Made by a program: the position numbers and the translations under genes
DNA from: an uncultured Actinomycetes bacterium
GTDB lineage: Bacteria > Actinomycetota > Thermoleophilia > Solirubrobacterales > Solirubrobacteraceae
Length of the DNA stretch: 12,350 bases
Assembly: GCA_937888775.1 (NCBI GenBank)
Contig: CALAQT010000181.1
Location: 1-12,350 of the forward strand
Direction of reading: 5' to 3'
The notes under the pieces: model-generated
Told to the model about the DNA's origin: nothing
Database searches by the model: none
Seen by the model: only the letters and a program-made list of their open reading frames with translations
Shown here: positions 6,775 to 12,350 of the stretch, one piece after another
Numbering within the stretch: the stretch's first letter is position 1
Layout: the number at the start of each line of letters is the position of its first letter

Positions 6775-7599
6775 ATGGGCGCTGAGGGACAACTGAGCCG
6801 CGAAGGCTCGCGGCTCCGAGGCTCGGCATCGGTTCTGTTTATGATTCTCGCCGCGCTCGCGACGGCGGTGGCGACAGCTCCCCAGCTCGCGGCAGCCCGC
6901 AATGCTGCGCCGTTGAACGTGGCAGGGAGCGCCGCGTCGCTGCGCGCGCTCAGTGCGTCGGCGTCCTGCCCCTCCACGACCGCCACGATCGTGCGCACCG
7001 AAAGCGCCGGGACCGTGCTGGACTTCAGCGCTCAGAGCCCGATGGGTGTCCCGCTGCACGGCAGCGTGCTGCGCAGCCAGAGCCAGGGGCACTTCTACGA
7101 GCTCGCAGGGCTGTCGGTAACCCTTCGATGGGGTTCGAACGCCTACGAGCTCTCGCACGGTGCGACCTTCGCCCTCGGGTGCTACGGACAGGCGGCGGGC
7201 TCCAACGTGTTCTATCCCGCCCTCAGAATGCTCTCCGGCAGCGCCACGCTGCATGTGGCCGCTTCGGACCCCGGGGGAGTGCTGACGAATGAGGGCCTCT
7301 ATGGGCCGATCCCCGGCCAGCAGATCCACCACGGCTACACCTTCGGTGTGACCCGTGTGCTGCGCGCGCCCGCCGATCATGAACACCTGCTCCTCTGGTT
7401 CGCCAACTACGAGAACCAGCCAACGGGCACGAGCACGATCGTCACGCAGGACGCCTCACTGGTCAACGTGACGCCCTACGTCGGACCGCGGCGGGGTAGC
7501 TGCCGTCACGTCCGCAAGGCGATCCTCCACTCGACCGGCATGCAGAGCCTGGGCGGGGGGCAGTACGTGCAGACGGGCACCTCGCAGTACTTCGGCTGA
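6775..7599 (+). CDS. Secreted beta-rich protein, FecR-like core, function unknown
   Basis: 274 residues from ATG 6775, which has GGGGA four bases upstream and gives a normal signal peptide (SASVLFMILAALATAVATA, cleaved near QLAAA). ATG 6679 is in frame with AAGGA before it but would add 32 Arg-rich residues ahead of the signal sequence, so it is less likely. The mature part is beta-rich: LSVTLRWGSNAYELSHGATF, ALGCYGQAAGS, LRMLSGSATLHV, DPGGVLTNEGLYGP, FGVTRVL, NVTPYVGPRRGSCRHV. The order 'structure on a set value, then SGSATLHV, then threonine-rich closure' is reminiscent of a FecR-type domain, though without the partner sensor-kinase or sigma genes; this is weak inference. Similar proteins appear as secreted hypotheticals in Solirubrobacterales. 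It follows the six-cysteine gene on the same strand but beyond that gene's terminator. Confidence 0.85.
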   Translation: MGAEGQLSREGSRLRGSASVLFMILAALATAVATAPQLAAARNAAPLNVAGSAASLRALSASASCPSTTATIVRTESAGTVLDFSAQSPMGVPLHGSVLRSQSQGHFYELAGLSVTLRWGSNAYELSHGATFALGCYGQAAGSNVFYPALRMLSGSATLHVAASDPGGVLTNEGLYGPIPGQQIHHGYTFGVTRVLRAPADHEHLLLWFANYENQPTGTSTIVTQDASLVNVTPYVGPRRGSCRHVRKAILHSTGMQSLGGGQYVQTGTSQYFG

Positions 7600-7850
7600 T
7601 CCTGGGTGCACCACACGGCGGTGGAAGGCCGAAAATCGGAGTAGAATCGACCCAGGGCCGTTATCGGCCGCTGCTGTTCGATCCTCTCGCATAGGTCCCC
7701 GCCCGGCACGCTTGCCTCCCGCCGACCTCACCGGGCTGTCTCGTCCAAAGCGACAGAAACGCCGTTTGCAAGCAGGGCCCGTCCCAAATCGGGGGCCCTG
7801 GAGGAGGGCCCCGTGGGGCATCGGCAGGCGACCGGAGAATCGACCCGACG
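7600..7850 (+). promoter_or_regulatory. Long leader of the HD-GYP gene with two hairpins and a repeated 11-mer
   Basis: A TAGAAT (7642-7647) could be the -10 element, giving a leader of about 190 bases. GGCCG-TTAT-CGGCC (7656-7669) may terminate the upstream gene. CAGGGCCC (7773-7780) pairs perfectly with GGGCCCTG (7793-7800), and a third GGGCCC at 7806-7811 could compete for the same partner, so alternative folds are possible. AGAATCGACCC occurs at 7643-7653, overlapping the -10, and again at 7836-7846, just before ATG 7851. I found no match to the c-di-GMP-I riboswitch core. Confidence 0.35.
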
Positions 7851-9305
7851 ATGAGACGGCGAGATACCGTCCCATCTCTGAAGCAGTTCGTTCAGGCCGT
7901 GACCGCGACGCTTCTCGTCGCCGGCTGTCCGGTCGCGATCGTGTGGTGGCTGCGCGCCTCGGGGACGGTCTCGTCGACTATCCTGGGCGTGGCCCTCGGC
8001 ATGGGCCTGTCTCTCTGCGCTTCGCTCGTGGGTCGCATCCTTTGGGAGACGCGGTCTGGCTCTCAGGATCTCCTGTTCAGCGAGTTGATGATCTGGGGCT
8101 TTCTGCATCGCTGGCACACTCAGCGTCGGCTGGCGTCAGCGCGCGACATGGTCGGGCCGATGAGCCGGACGCAGAAGCTCATCGGCGGCCTGAGCACCAA
8201 CGAGCAGGCGAGGCTGCTGGAGCGGCTCGTCTCGGGCATGGAGACGCGGGATCCGTACCTCCACGGTCACTCCCGCCGGGTGGCCCGTCATTCGTGGATG
8301 ATCGCCAGGCGGATGGGCCTCCCGCGCGCCGAGGTCGCCCGGATCCGCACCGCGGCTGCCATCCACGACGTGGGGAAGATCGACACGCCGACGGAGATCC
8401 TTCACAAGCCTGGCGCGCTGACCATCGAGGAGTACGAGGTGATCAAGAAACATCCGAGCGACGGGGCTCGAATGGCTGCCGGCCTCCAGGACGAAGAGCT
8501 GACGTCGATCGTTCGCCACCATCATGAGCGTCTCGACGGAACCGGATATCCGAGTGGCCTATCAGCGGAGGAGATACCGCTCGGGGCGCGGATCATCGCC
8601 GTCGCCGACACCTTTGACGCCATTACCGCGGCCCGACCCTACCGGCCCGCGTCACCGCACAAGATCGCGATCGACATCCTCAGGAACGAGACGGGCACCC
8701 AGCTCGACCCGGCTGTCGTGCGGGCGTTCTGCACCCACTATGCGGGCCTGCGCTCCCTCGCGCTATGGGGATCGTTCGTGAGTCTTCTCGATCGAGTGAC
8801 ATCCTGGCTCGGTGGTGGCGCCGCGAGTCTCGGGTCGACCGCCAAGGTGGTCGGTGTTGCGGCCTTGGTTGGCGCCGCGACCGCCACGACACCCACGCTC
8901 GCCCTGCCGGTCTCCGAGCCCCATCCAACGGGAGGGCACTCAGCGTCAGTGGTCGCGCTACCCGAATACACCAGCGACGCGATGGCGGGGAGCGCGCTCG
9001 TGAGCAGGGGTGCGGCGAGCCCGAGCAGGCGACGCGCCGGCCCACACGTCGTTGTCCCCTCGGCTCACAGCGGCGCAGCCGGTCCGCGACCGACGAACTC
9101 GTCCCTCAGCAGCGCAGCCGGGGCGCAGCCGTCGGGGGCGGGGCCGGGCAAGGCCAAGAGCACGCCTCCGGGCAACGCCAAGAGCACGCCTCCGGGCAAG
9201 GCCAAGAGCACGCCTCCGGGCAACGCCAAGAGCGAACCTCAGGGCAAGAGCGAACCTCAGGGCAAGGTCAAGAGCGAACCTCCGGGCAAGAGCGAAGCGC
9301 ATTGA
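7851..9305 (+). CDS. Membrane-anchored HD-GYP phosphodiesterase with extracytoplasmic repeat tail
   Basis: 484 residues. Two membrane helices (about 14-35 and 42-64) place the catalytic core inside the cell. The HD-GYP domain spans about 115-300: HGHSRRVARHS (138-148), the AAIHDVGKID signature with H172-D173, KKHP with H201, RHHHERLDGTGYPSGL with H223-H225 and the GYP motif at 232-234, and AVADTFDAITAARPYR. All usual metal-binding positions appear present, so it should hydrolyse cyclic di-GMP to GMP or pGpG. A third hydrophobic segment (about 332-352) would send the C-terminus outside. There it becomes disordered and ends in Gly/Lys/Pro repeats (433-484), a feature I do not know from typical HD-GYP proteins. 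No receiver or sensory domain is seen. ATG 7851 has only a distant GGAG, so initiation may depend on the structured leader. It is convergent with the ion-channel gene. Confidence 0.95.
   Translation: MRRRDTVPSLKQFVQAVTATLLVAGCPVAIVWWLRASGTVSSTILGVALGMGLSLCASLVGRILWETRSGSQDLLFSELMIWGFLHRWHTQRRLASARDMVGPMSRTQKLIGGLSTNEQARLLERLVSGMETRDPYLHGHSRRVARHSWMIARRMGLPRAEVARIRTAAAIHDVGKIDTPTEILHKPGALTIEEYEVIKKHPSDGARMAAGLQDEELTSIVRHHHERLDGTGYPSGLSAEEIPLGARIIAVADTFDAITAARPYRPASPHKIAIDILRNETGTQLDPAVVRAFCTHYAGLRSLALWGSFVSLLDRVTSWLGGGAASLGSTAKVVGVAALVGAATATTPTLALPVSEPHPTGGHSASVVALPEYTSDAMAGSALVSRGAASPSRRRAGPHVVVPSAHSGAAGPRPTNSSLSSAAGAQPSGAGPGKAKSTPPGNAKSTPPGKAKSTPPGNAKSEPQGKSEPQGKVKSEPPGKSEAH
9147..9302 (+). 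repeat. 24-bp coding tandem repeat (GK/NAKSTPP units)
   Basis: Four 24-base units encode GKAKSTPP, GNAKSTPP, GKAKSTPP and GNAKSEPQ, alternating AAG and AAC at the second codon. Degenerate 18- and 24-base units follow (GKSEPQ, GKVKSEPP, GKSEAH). The array stays in frame to the stop codon. Near-identical DNA with varied unit length points to slippage-driven expansion. Confidence 0.9.
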
Positions 9306-9321
9306 TCGCCGATGGCGGCGA
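9306..9321 (+). terminator. Hairpin directly after the HD-GYP stop
   Basis: TCGCCG-ATGG-CGGCGA is a perfect six-base-pair stem starting at the base after TGA (9303-9305). No U-tract. Placed between two convergent genes. Confidence 0.45.
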
Positions 9322-9345
9322 CTGCAGAACTCGCAATTCCCCGTC

Positions 9346-9363
9346 GACCCGGCAGGGCCGGTC
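9346..9363 (-). terminator. Possible hairpin terminator of the ion-channel gene
   Basis: GACCCGG pairs with CCGGTC across a CAGGG loop, with one bulged C. It lies about 30 bases beyond the minus-strand stop. Modest stability. Confidence 0.3.
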
Positions 9364-9393
9364 AAGTCGCACGTCGTCCAGTTCGGAGAACGC

Positions 9394-10437
9394 TCACGGG
9401 CCGTCTTGCTCCAGGAGCCCCTCCAACCGCTCGAGCGCAGGCGGGGTGCCCATGGCAACGATGATGTCGCCGGGGACCAGGGTGGTCTCCCCGGGCGGCT
9501 GCGGTTGGAACTCCGCTCCGCGACGCAGGCCTACGATCATCGAGCCGCCGCGGATGTCGCCGACGGTCCGACCCAGACCCTCGCAGGCCTCGCCCACCTC
9601 GATCTCCTCCATGCGGTACTGGACATCCACATCCCAGACCCCGCTCAGCTGGCGGTGCAGGGCCAGCCTTGCCATCTCCGTACCGCTGGCCTTGTACGGG
9701 GAGATGACACGGTCGGCCCCAGCCCGTTTGAGCTTCTTCTCGGTGTCCTCTCTCGCCGCCCTCGCCACTATCGCTATGTCCGCCCGCAGCTCGCGCGCCG
9801 TGAGCGTGATGAACACGTTGTCGGCGTCGGAGTCCGCACATGCGATGATCGAACGGGCGCGCTCGATGCCGGCCTCGACGAGCACCCCGTCATCGGCCGC
9901 ATCACCCTCTATGAAGCAAATGCCGAGCCCCTCGGCCAGGTGACGGTTCTCCGGGTCGGTGTCGACCACCACGTAGTCGGCGCGGGCGGCGTGTAGGTCT
10001 CGCGCGACCTGACGTCCGACGCGGCCGAACCCGCAGATGATGTGGTGGCCGGTGAGCGAGTCGATCATCTTCTGCATACGCCGCACTGCCAGCAGGTCGC
10101 CGAGGTGCCCCGCCACAAAGAACTCCGCGACCGTGGCGAGTGCGTAGAAGAGCGTACCGACGCCCAGGACGACGAGCGCAACCTGAACGATCTGGCCCGC
10201 AGTCGTGTGCGGCTGCGGAAAGCCCCCGACGGTAGCCGCCGTGTCCAGCGCCCAGCGAGACGCGTACCAGAAGCCCACTCCCTCGCTGAGCGCAAGGCCG
10301 AGCGCGGCAAGCAGCAGCAGGACGAGCACGGTCGCCCCGAGGAGAGCGGTGCGTCGCACGAAGATCATCAGCTGGCGATGCGTCGCCACCCCCGGACGAT
10401 CGGGTACGTGGCGTGCTGGGCGGTCGGAGCCCGACAC
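9394..10437 (-). CDS. Two-helix ion-channel protein with TrkA-N/TrkA-C (RCK) domains and altered selectivity filter
   Basis: 347 residues from GTG 10437, chosen because AGGTGG lies six bases upstream; GTG 10485 and ATG 10366-10368 are alternatives. Order: first membrane helix (about 31-50), pore loop with ALDTAATVGGFPQPH (about 63-77), second helix (82-104, VALVVLGVGTLFYALATVAE), RCK N-lobe from about 131 with the Rossmann loop CGFGRVGRQVARDL and acidic residue in VVVDTD (D159), and a TrkA-C domain to the end (about 270-347, ending LVPGDIIVAMGTP). This is the MthK-like plan of one subunit of a tetrameric channel gated by a ligand at the RCK ring. The filter TVGYGD is replaced by TVGGFP, so potassium selectivity cannot be assumed. 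RCK N-lobes bind NAD(H), nucleotides or ions; which applies here is unknown. Confidence 0.92.
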   Translation of the reverse strand: MSGSDRPARHVPDRPGVATHRQLMIFVRRTALLGATVLVLLLLAALGLALSEGVGFWYASRWALDTAATVGGFPQPHTTAGQIVQVALVVLGVGTLFYALATVAEFFVAGHLGDLLAVRRMQKMIDSLTGHHIICGFGRVGRQVARDLHAARADYVVVDTDPENRHLAEGLGICFIEGDAADDGVLVEAGIERARSIIACADSDADNVFITLTARELRADIAIVARAAREDTEKKLKRAGADRVISPYKASGTEMARLALHRQLSGVWDVDVQYRMEEIEVGEACEGLGRTVGDIRGGSMIVGLRRGAEFQPQPPGETTLVPGDIIVAMGTPPALERLEGLLEQDGP

Positions 10438-10529
10438 TGCTAGCCACCTGCAGAGGCGGCCGGTGCCGAGCGCCCTGTTGCGCACGCCGGCCCAAGCGTT
10501 TGTGGGAGGAATGGCCTCATGGCGGCATC

Positions 10530-10734
10530 ATGTCCGATGACGCGGTCGCCGACTTCGACGCAGCGGCGCGGATCTACCGCCGTTGCCGCGCGGCGGGAGT
10601 TACGCCGCGCGGGCTGCTCGATCGCAGCGCTTGCATGGCGCCGAAAAGCTGCTCTCCTCGCCCACGACGCCGACCTGGACCGCGTTGCCGGAGTCATCGG
10701 GATCGCAGTTGACCAAGCGTCGCTGCGCGCCTAA
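10530..10734 (+). pseudogene. Frameshifted 3' remnant of a VapC-like PIN-domain toxin
   Basis: Two adjoining frames together spell the C-terminal half of a PIN ribonuclease. The frame from ATG 10530 gives DFDAAARIYRRCRAAGVTPR then GLLD; the next frame gives IAALAWRRKAALLAHDADLD, then RVAGVIGIAVDQASLRA and TAA 10732-10734. Intact relatives read about RGLVDCMIAA here, so eight bases encoding the Cys-Met stretch appear lost at the GAT at 10620-10622. The N-terminal half with the first catalytic acid is absent, and no VapB antitoxin gene is recognisable nearby. A ribosome-binding site GGGAGGA (10503-10509) precedes ATG 10519, which opens the second frame, but its N-terminal translation is not PIN-like. 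PIN toxins cut RNA with a cluster of acidic residues; this copy should be inactive. Confidence 0.75.
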
Positions 10735-10783
10735 CAACAAGGCTCACGGCCACCCGGTTTCCCGCCCTTGGATGGCTCCAGGA

Positions 10784-10797
10784 CGCCCGATAGGGCG
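10784..10797. terminator. Short GC hairpin downstream of the PIN remnant
   Basis: CGCCC-GATA-GGGCG forms a perfect five-base-pair stem with a tetraloop, 50 bases after the remnant's TAA. Otherwise 10735-10943 holds nothing I recognise apart from a small operator-like inverted repeat GTGAG-G-CTCAC near 10893. Confidence 0.3.
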
Positions 10798-10943
10798 CCA
10801 GAGATCGTCCTCTCGCGGAACGTAGTCTTCACGGAGCTGGCGGAGAGGTTTGACCCGATGCCCTCGGCAGGGGGCTGACCCTAGCTTTGGGCGTGAGGCT
10901 CACCGCTAAGGCCCGCGAGACCACACGAGCAGACCTCCTGAGA

Positions 10944-10960
10944 AAGGGAGACATCTCATT
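10944..10960 (+). promoter_or_regulatory. Good ribosome-binding site followed by ATT where ATG is expected
   Basis: AAGGGAG (10944-10950) is followed after seven bases by ATT (10958-10960), in frame with the secreted-protein fragment. Starting there gives the basic n-region RPRQHKA that a signal peptide needs. Starting at GTG 10982 leaves the signal peptide without positive charges and without a ribosome-binding site. Confidence 0.45.
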
Positions 10961-11210
10961 CGCCCGCGTCAACACAAAGCAGTGACCCTTGGTGCTATTT
11001 GCCTAGCGGTGTTGCTCATCCCAGTAGTCACTGCCGGAACAGCCGTAGGAACAGCGGCCAAACCCGCGTCGAGCAAGATCAGGTACGTGAGCGGGCGCCT
11101 GAGCCTGCCGGGATACACAATCGTTGTGGTCGGCTACAACGGCAAGAACGCCCTCAGCACCAAGAGGGCGTTCCGGGTCCCAGCACCGGACACGAAGGTG
11201 CCGGTCGACC
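10958..11210 (+). pseudogene. 5' fragment of a secreted protein gene
   Basis: From the ATT at 10958 (or GTG 10982) the frame encodes a signal peptide (VTLGAICLAVLLIPVVTAG) and then a beta-like segment, SGRLSLPGYTIVVVGYNGKN and STKRAFRVPAPDTKV. 'Gly-Tyr-Thr-Ile-Val ... GYNGK ... F.V.APD..V' resembles the first module of secreted proteins I associate with Solirubrobacterales. After about 11208 the frame stays open to 11566, but its translation turns into Arg/Ala-rich sequence that is only the antisense of a different gene fragment, so the open frame is misleading. I read it as a gene whose 3' part was lost in a rearrangement and whose start codon may also have mutated. Confidence 0.55.
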
Positions 11211-11506
11211 CCACGCAGTTGCGCCGCGCCGCTGCTGCTGAACACGCACACCGCCAGCGAGTTGACGCTGACGAAGTTCTCCAGATCGCCAACCTTCGTG
11301 CCGTCCGGGCTGATCCGCGCGAGCTCAGCCTCGTTGGAGATCGGCCGCGTCTTCCTGCCGCTCGCGCGATCGAGCACGAACAGCTGGGAGCCGAACAGGT
11401 AGGCCAGCTTCGTCCCGTTGCGCGACAGCGACGGCGCGCTGTATCGCGACGGCGTCCGCGAGGCCGATCGCGGGGAGGAGTTCGCACCGCTTGCGAGAAC
11501 CCCGGA
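11205..11506 (-). pseudogene. Internal fragment of a TolB/WD40-like beta-propeller gene
   Basis: Downstream of a TGA (11507-11509), the minus strand encodes RYSAPSLSRNGTKLAYLFGS, QLFVLDRASGRKTRPISN, ARISPDGTKV and SLAVCVFSSSGAAQL. The two 'S..G.K.A...VLDRASGR' and 'SPDGTKV' units are typical beta-propeller blades of secreted TolB-like proteins. There is no start codon context or signal peptide, and the frame runs on into the antisense of the neighbouring secreted-protein fragment. It is a piece about 95 codons long with both ends missing. Boundaries are approximate. Confidence 0.55.
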
Positions 11507-11517
11507 TCAGGTCTCTG

Positions 11518-11539
11518 GGGGTCTCTTTCAGAGGACCCC
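11518..11539. terminator. Hairpin between the gene remnants and the final gene
   Basis: GGGGTC-TCT (11518-11526) pairs with AGA-GACCCC (11530-11539) around a TTC loop with one bulged G. It separates the broken region from the beta-propeller gene and could terminate readthrough from either side. Confidence 0.4.
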
Positions 11540-11614
11540 GCGGGCCGAGCCTCTGCGGCCGCGTAGCGAACGGCCTCAGCTGTCGCCGATCTCAACGAAT
11601 CGAGGCGGAAGCGA

Positions 11615-12329
11615 ATGCGCGCAGTCAGCGGACAGGCCGCCCCGGCGGGACGTCAGGCAAGGCTGCTTCTAGCCGCTGCCCTGGCGTCGATCTCGAGCTT
11701 GGCGCTCGCTCCCGCGAGCGCGACCGCCGCCGCCGGCTTCGGTCGGCTGAGCGGCTCGGGCGGATGCCTCGTCGCCCCCGGGCTCGGGAGCGCGGAATCG
11801 GCAACGGGGGGTTGCGGCGTGGGCAAGGGGCTGATCGGTCCGGGCGCCGTCGCGGTCTCCCCCGACGGCGCGAACGTGTACGTGGCATCGGGCACCGCGG
11901 GTCCCACTATGGCGGCGAGTTTCGGCTCACTGGCGATCCTCAAGCGCGACCCCGCGACGGGTGCGGTCGCGGAGGTGGGCTGCCTGAGCTCCGATGGGAC
12001 CGACGGCCGCGACGGAGCATCCGGCGCCTGTACCGCCACCCCCTCGCTGCTCGGTGCCGACGGGGTTGCTGTGAGCCCCGACGGCCTGGCCGTATTCGTC
12101 GCGTCGAGCTACTCGGGGAGCGTCGTGGGCTTTGCGCGAAGCGCCGTGGACGGCTCGCTCACGCGGATCGGATGCGTCGAGTCTCGGTCGCTCGGCTGTC
12201 CCTACGCGAACGTCTTCACCAGCTCGGGGGCGTTGGTGGCCAGCGCGGACAGCCATTCGCTATACGTCGCCGCGCCCGCCGTGGGCTCGGTCTCGACGCT
12301 GACGAGCGCCCCCGCGCCCGCGCCCGCCC
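11615..12329 (+). CDS. Secreted YVTN/lactonase-like beta-propeller protein, 3' end missing
   Basis: ATG 11615 follows a purine-rich GAGGCGGAAG (11602-11611) and opens a frame that runs off the contig after 238 codons. Residues 1-40 form a signal peptide with hydrophobic core LLLAAALASISSLALA and an AAA cleavage region. The mature part shows repeated blades: GPGAVAVSPDGANVYVAS (76-92) with ILKRDPATG, then GADGVAVSPDGLAVFVAS (148-164) with VVGFARSAVDGSL, and a third beginning SADSHSLYVAAP. 'SPDG ... VYVAS ... RDPATG' is the signature of YVTN-type seven-bladed propellers related to 6-phosphogluconolactonase folds. Paired cysteines (C51, C67, C123, C139, C187, C195) sit between blades and may form disulfides outside the cell. 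It probably binds or scaffolds at the cell surface; no catalytic function is supported. The last codons read a simple (CCCGCG) repeat directly before adapter sequence. Confidence 0.85.
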
Positions 12330-12350
12330 AGATCGGAAGAGCGTCGTGTA
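12330..12350. other. Illumina TruSeq adapter sequence (assembly artefact)
   Basis: The final 21 bases begin AGATCGGAAGAGC, the common TruSeq adapter start, and continue CGTCGTGTA as in the universal (read-through) adapter. This is not genomic DNA. The genomic sequence should be taken to end at about 12329. Confidence 0.96.

Noticed and set aside
6181..7386. Long 401-codon minus-strand reading frame
   Set aside because: It lies antisense to two well-supported secreted-protein genes and its translation is Arg/Ser/Gly-rich without any domain or signal peptide; typical of GC-rich shadow frames.
7600..7850. c-di-GMP riboswitch ahead of the HD-GYP gene
   Set aside because: The conserved core of class I (for example ACGCAAAGCC and GGCAAACC) is absent and I could not build its three-way junction.
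9147..9302. CRISPR-like direct repeats
   Set aside because: Units are contiguous without spacers, in frame and coding, so this is a protein tandem repeat.
8765..9996. Plus-strand frames of 392 and 328 codons overlapping the end of the HD-GYP gene and the channel gene
   Set aside because: They are frameshifted readings of the HD-GYP repeat region (giving GQGQEHASGQ or RARPRARL patterns) and the antisense of the channel gene.
10519..10734. Intact 71-residue protein starting at ATG 10519 with a good ribosome-binding site
   Set aside because: Only its C-terminal 37 residues match the PIN fold; the N-terminal part occupies the wrong frame relative to the PIN coding sequence, so a pseudogene explains the data better.
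10982..11566. A single intact 194-residue protein
   Set aside because: Only the first 75 or so residues look like protein; the remainder is the antisense of beta-propeller blades on the other strand.

Overview
The window is high-GC chromosomal DNA with the look of Actinomycetota, most likely class Thermoleophilia (Solirubrobacterales-like). The main reasons are several secreted, Cys- or beta-rich proteins of kinds I associate with that group, and the C-terminal 'RFR ... GRR ... C.R ... GAN ... FSGR ... L..G.Y' module of the beta-helix protein. This placement is recall-based inference, not a database result. The right edge ends in 21 bases matching an Illumina TruSeq adapter, so the window reaches the raw end of an assembled contig.

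Layout, left to right. (1) 24-1255: a polytopic membrane protein whose start is disturbed by an in-frame TAG, overlapping by ATGA a hemerythrin HHE protein. (2) 1256-1592: a gene-free stretch with strong hairpins and a possible 35-codon remnant. (3) 1593-3572 (-): a large secreted parallel beta-helix protein with a clear -35/-10 promoter, divergent from a GT4-type glycosyltransferase (3751-4941, +). (4) 5059-6042 (-): a secreted SGNH-fold protein, divergent from a small six-cysteine secreted protein (6195-6602, +), followed by another secreted beta-rich protein (6775-7599, +). (5) 7851-9305 (+): a membrane-anchored HD-GYP phosphodiesterase with an unusual extracytoplasmic repeat tail, convergent with a TrkA/RCK ion-channel protein whose pore filter is not GYGD (9394-10437, -). 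(6) 10530-11506: a graveyard with a frameshifted VapC-like PIN remnant, the 5' piece of a secreted protein lacking an ATG, and an inverted piece of a beta-propeller gene. (7) 11615-end: the 5' part of a secreted beta-propeller protein cut by the contig end.

How the genes work together: the only tight operon is the membrane protein with hemerythrin, which suggests oxygen, NO or redox handling at the membrane. The other genes form an envelope/secretome neighbourhood: five secreted proteins, one glycosyltransferase, one c-di-GMP-degrading enzyme and one ion channel. They sit mostly as single transcription units in divergent or convergent pairs. I see no CRISPR array, rRNA, complete tRNA, insertion sequence or recognisable defence system. 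The most unusual features are the HD-GYP tail, the altered channel filter, the two secreted genes whose expected ATG position reads ATT or ATC, and the mosaic of broken genes at 10530-11506.
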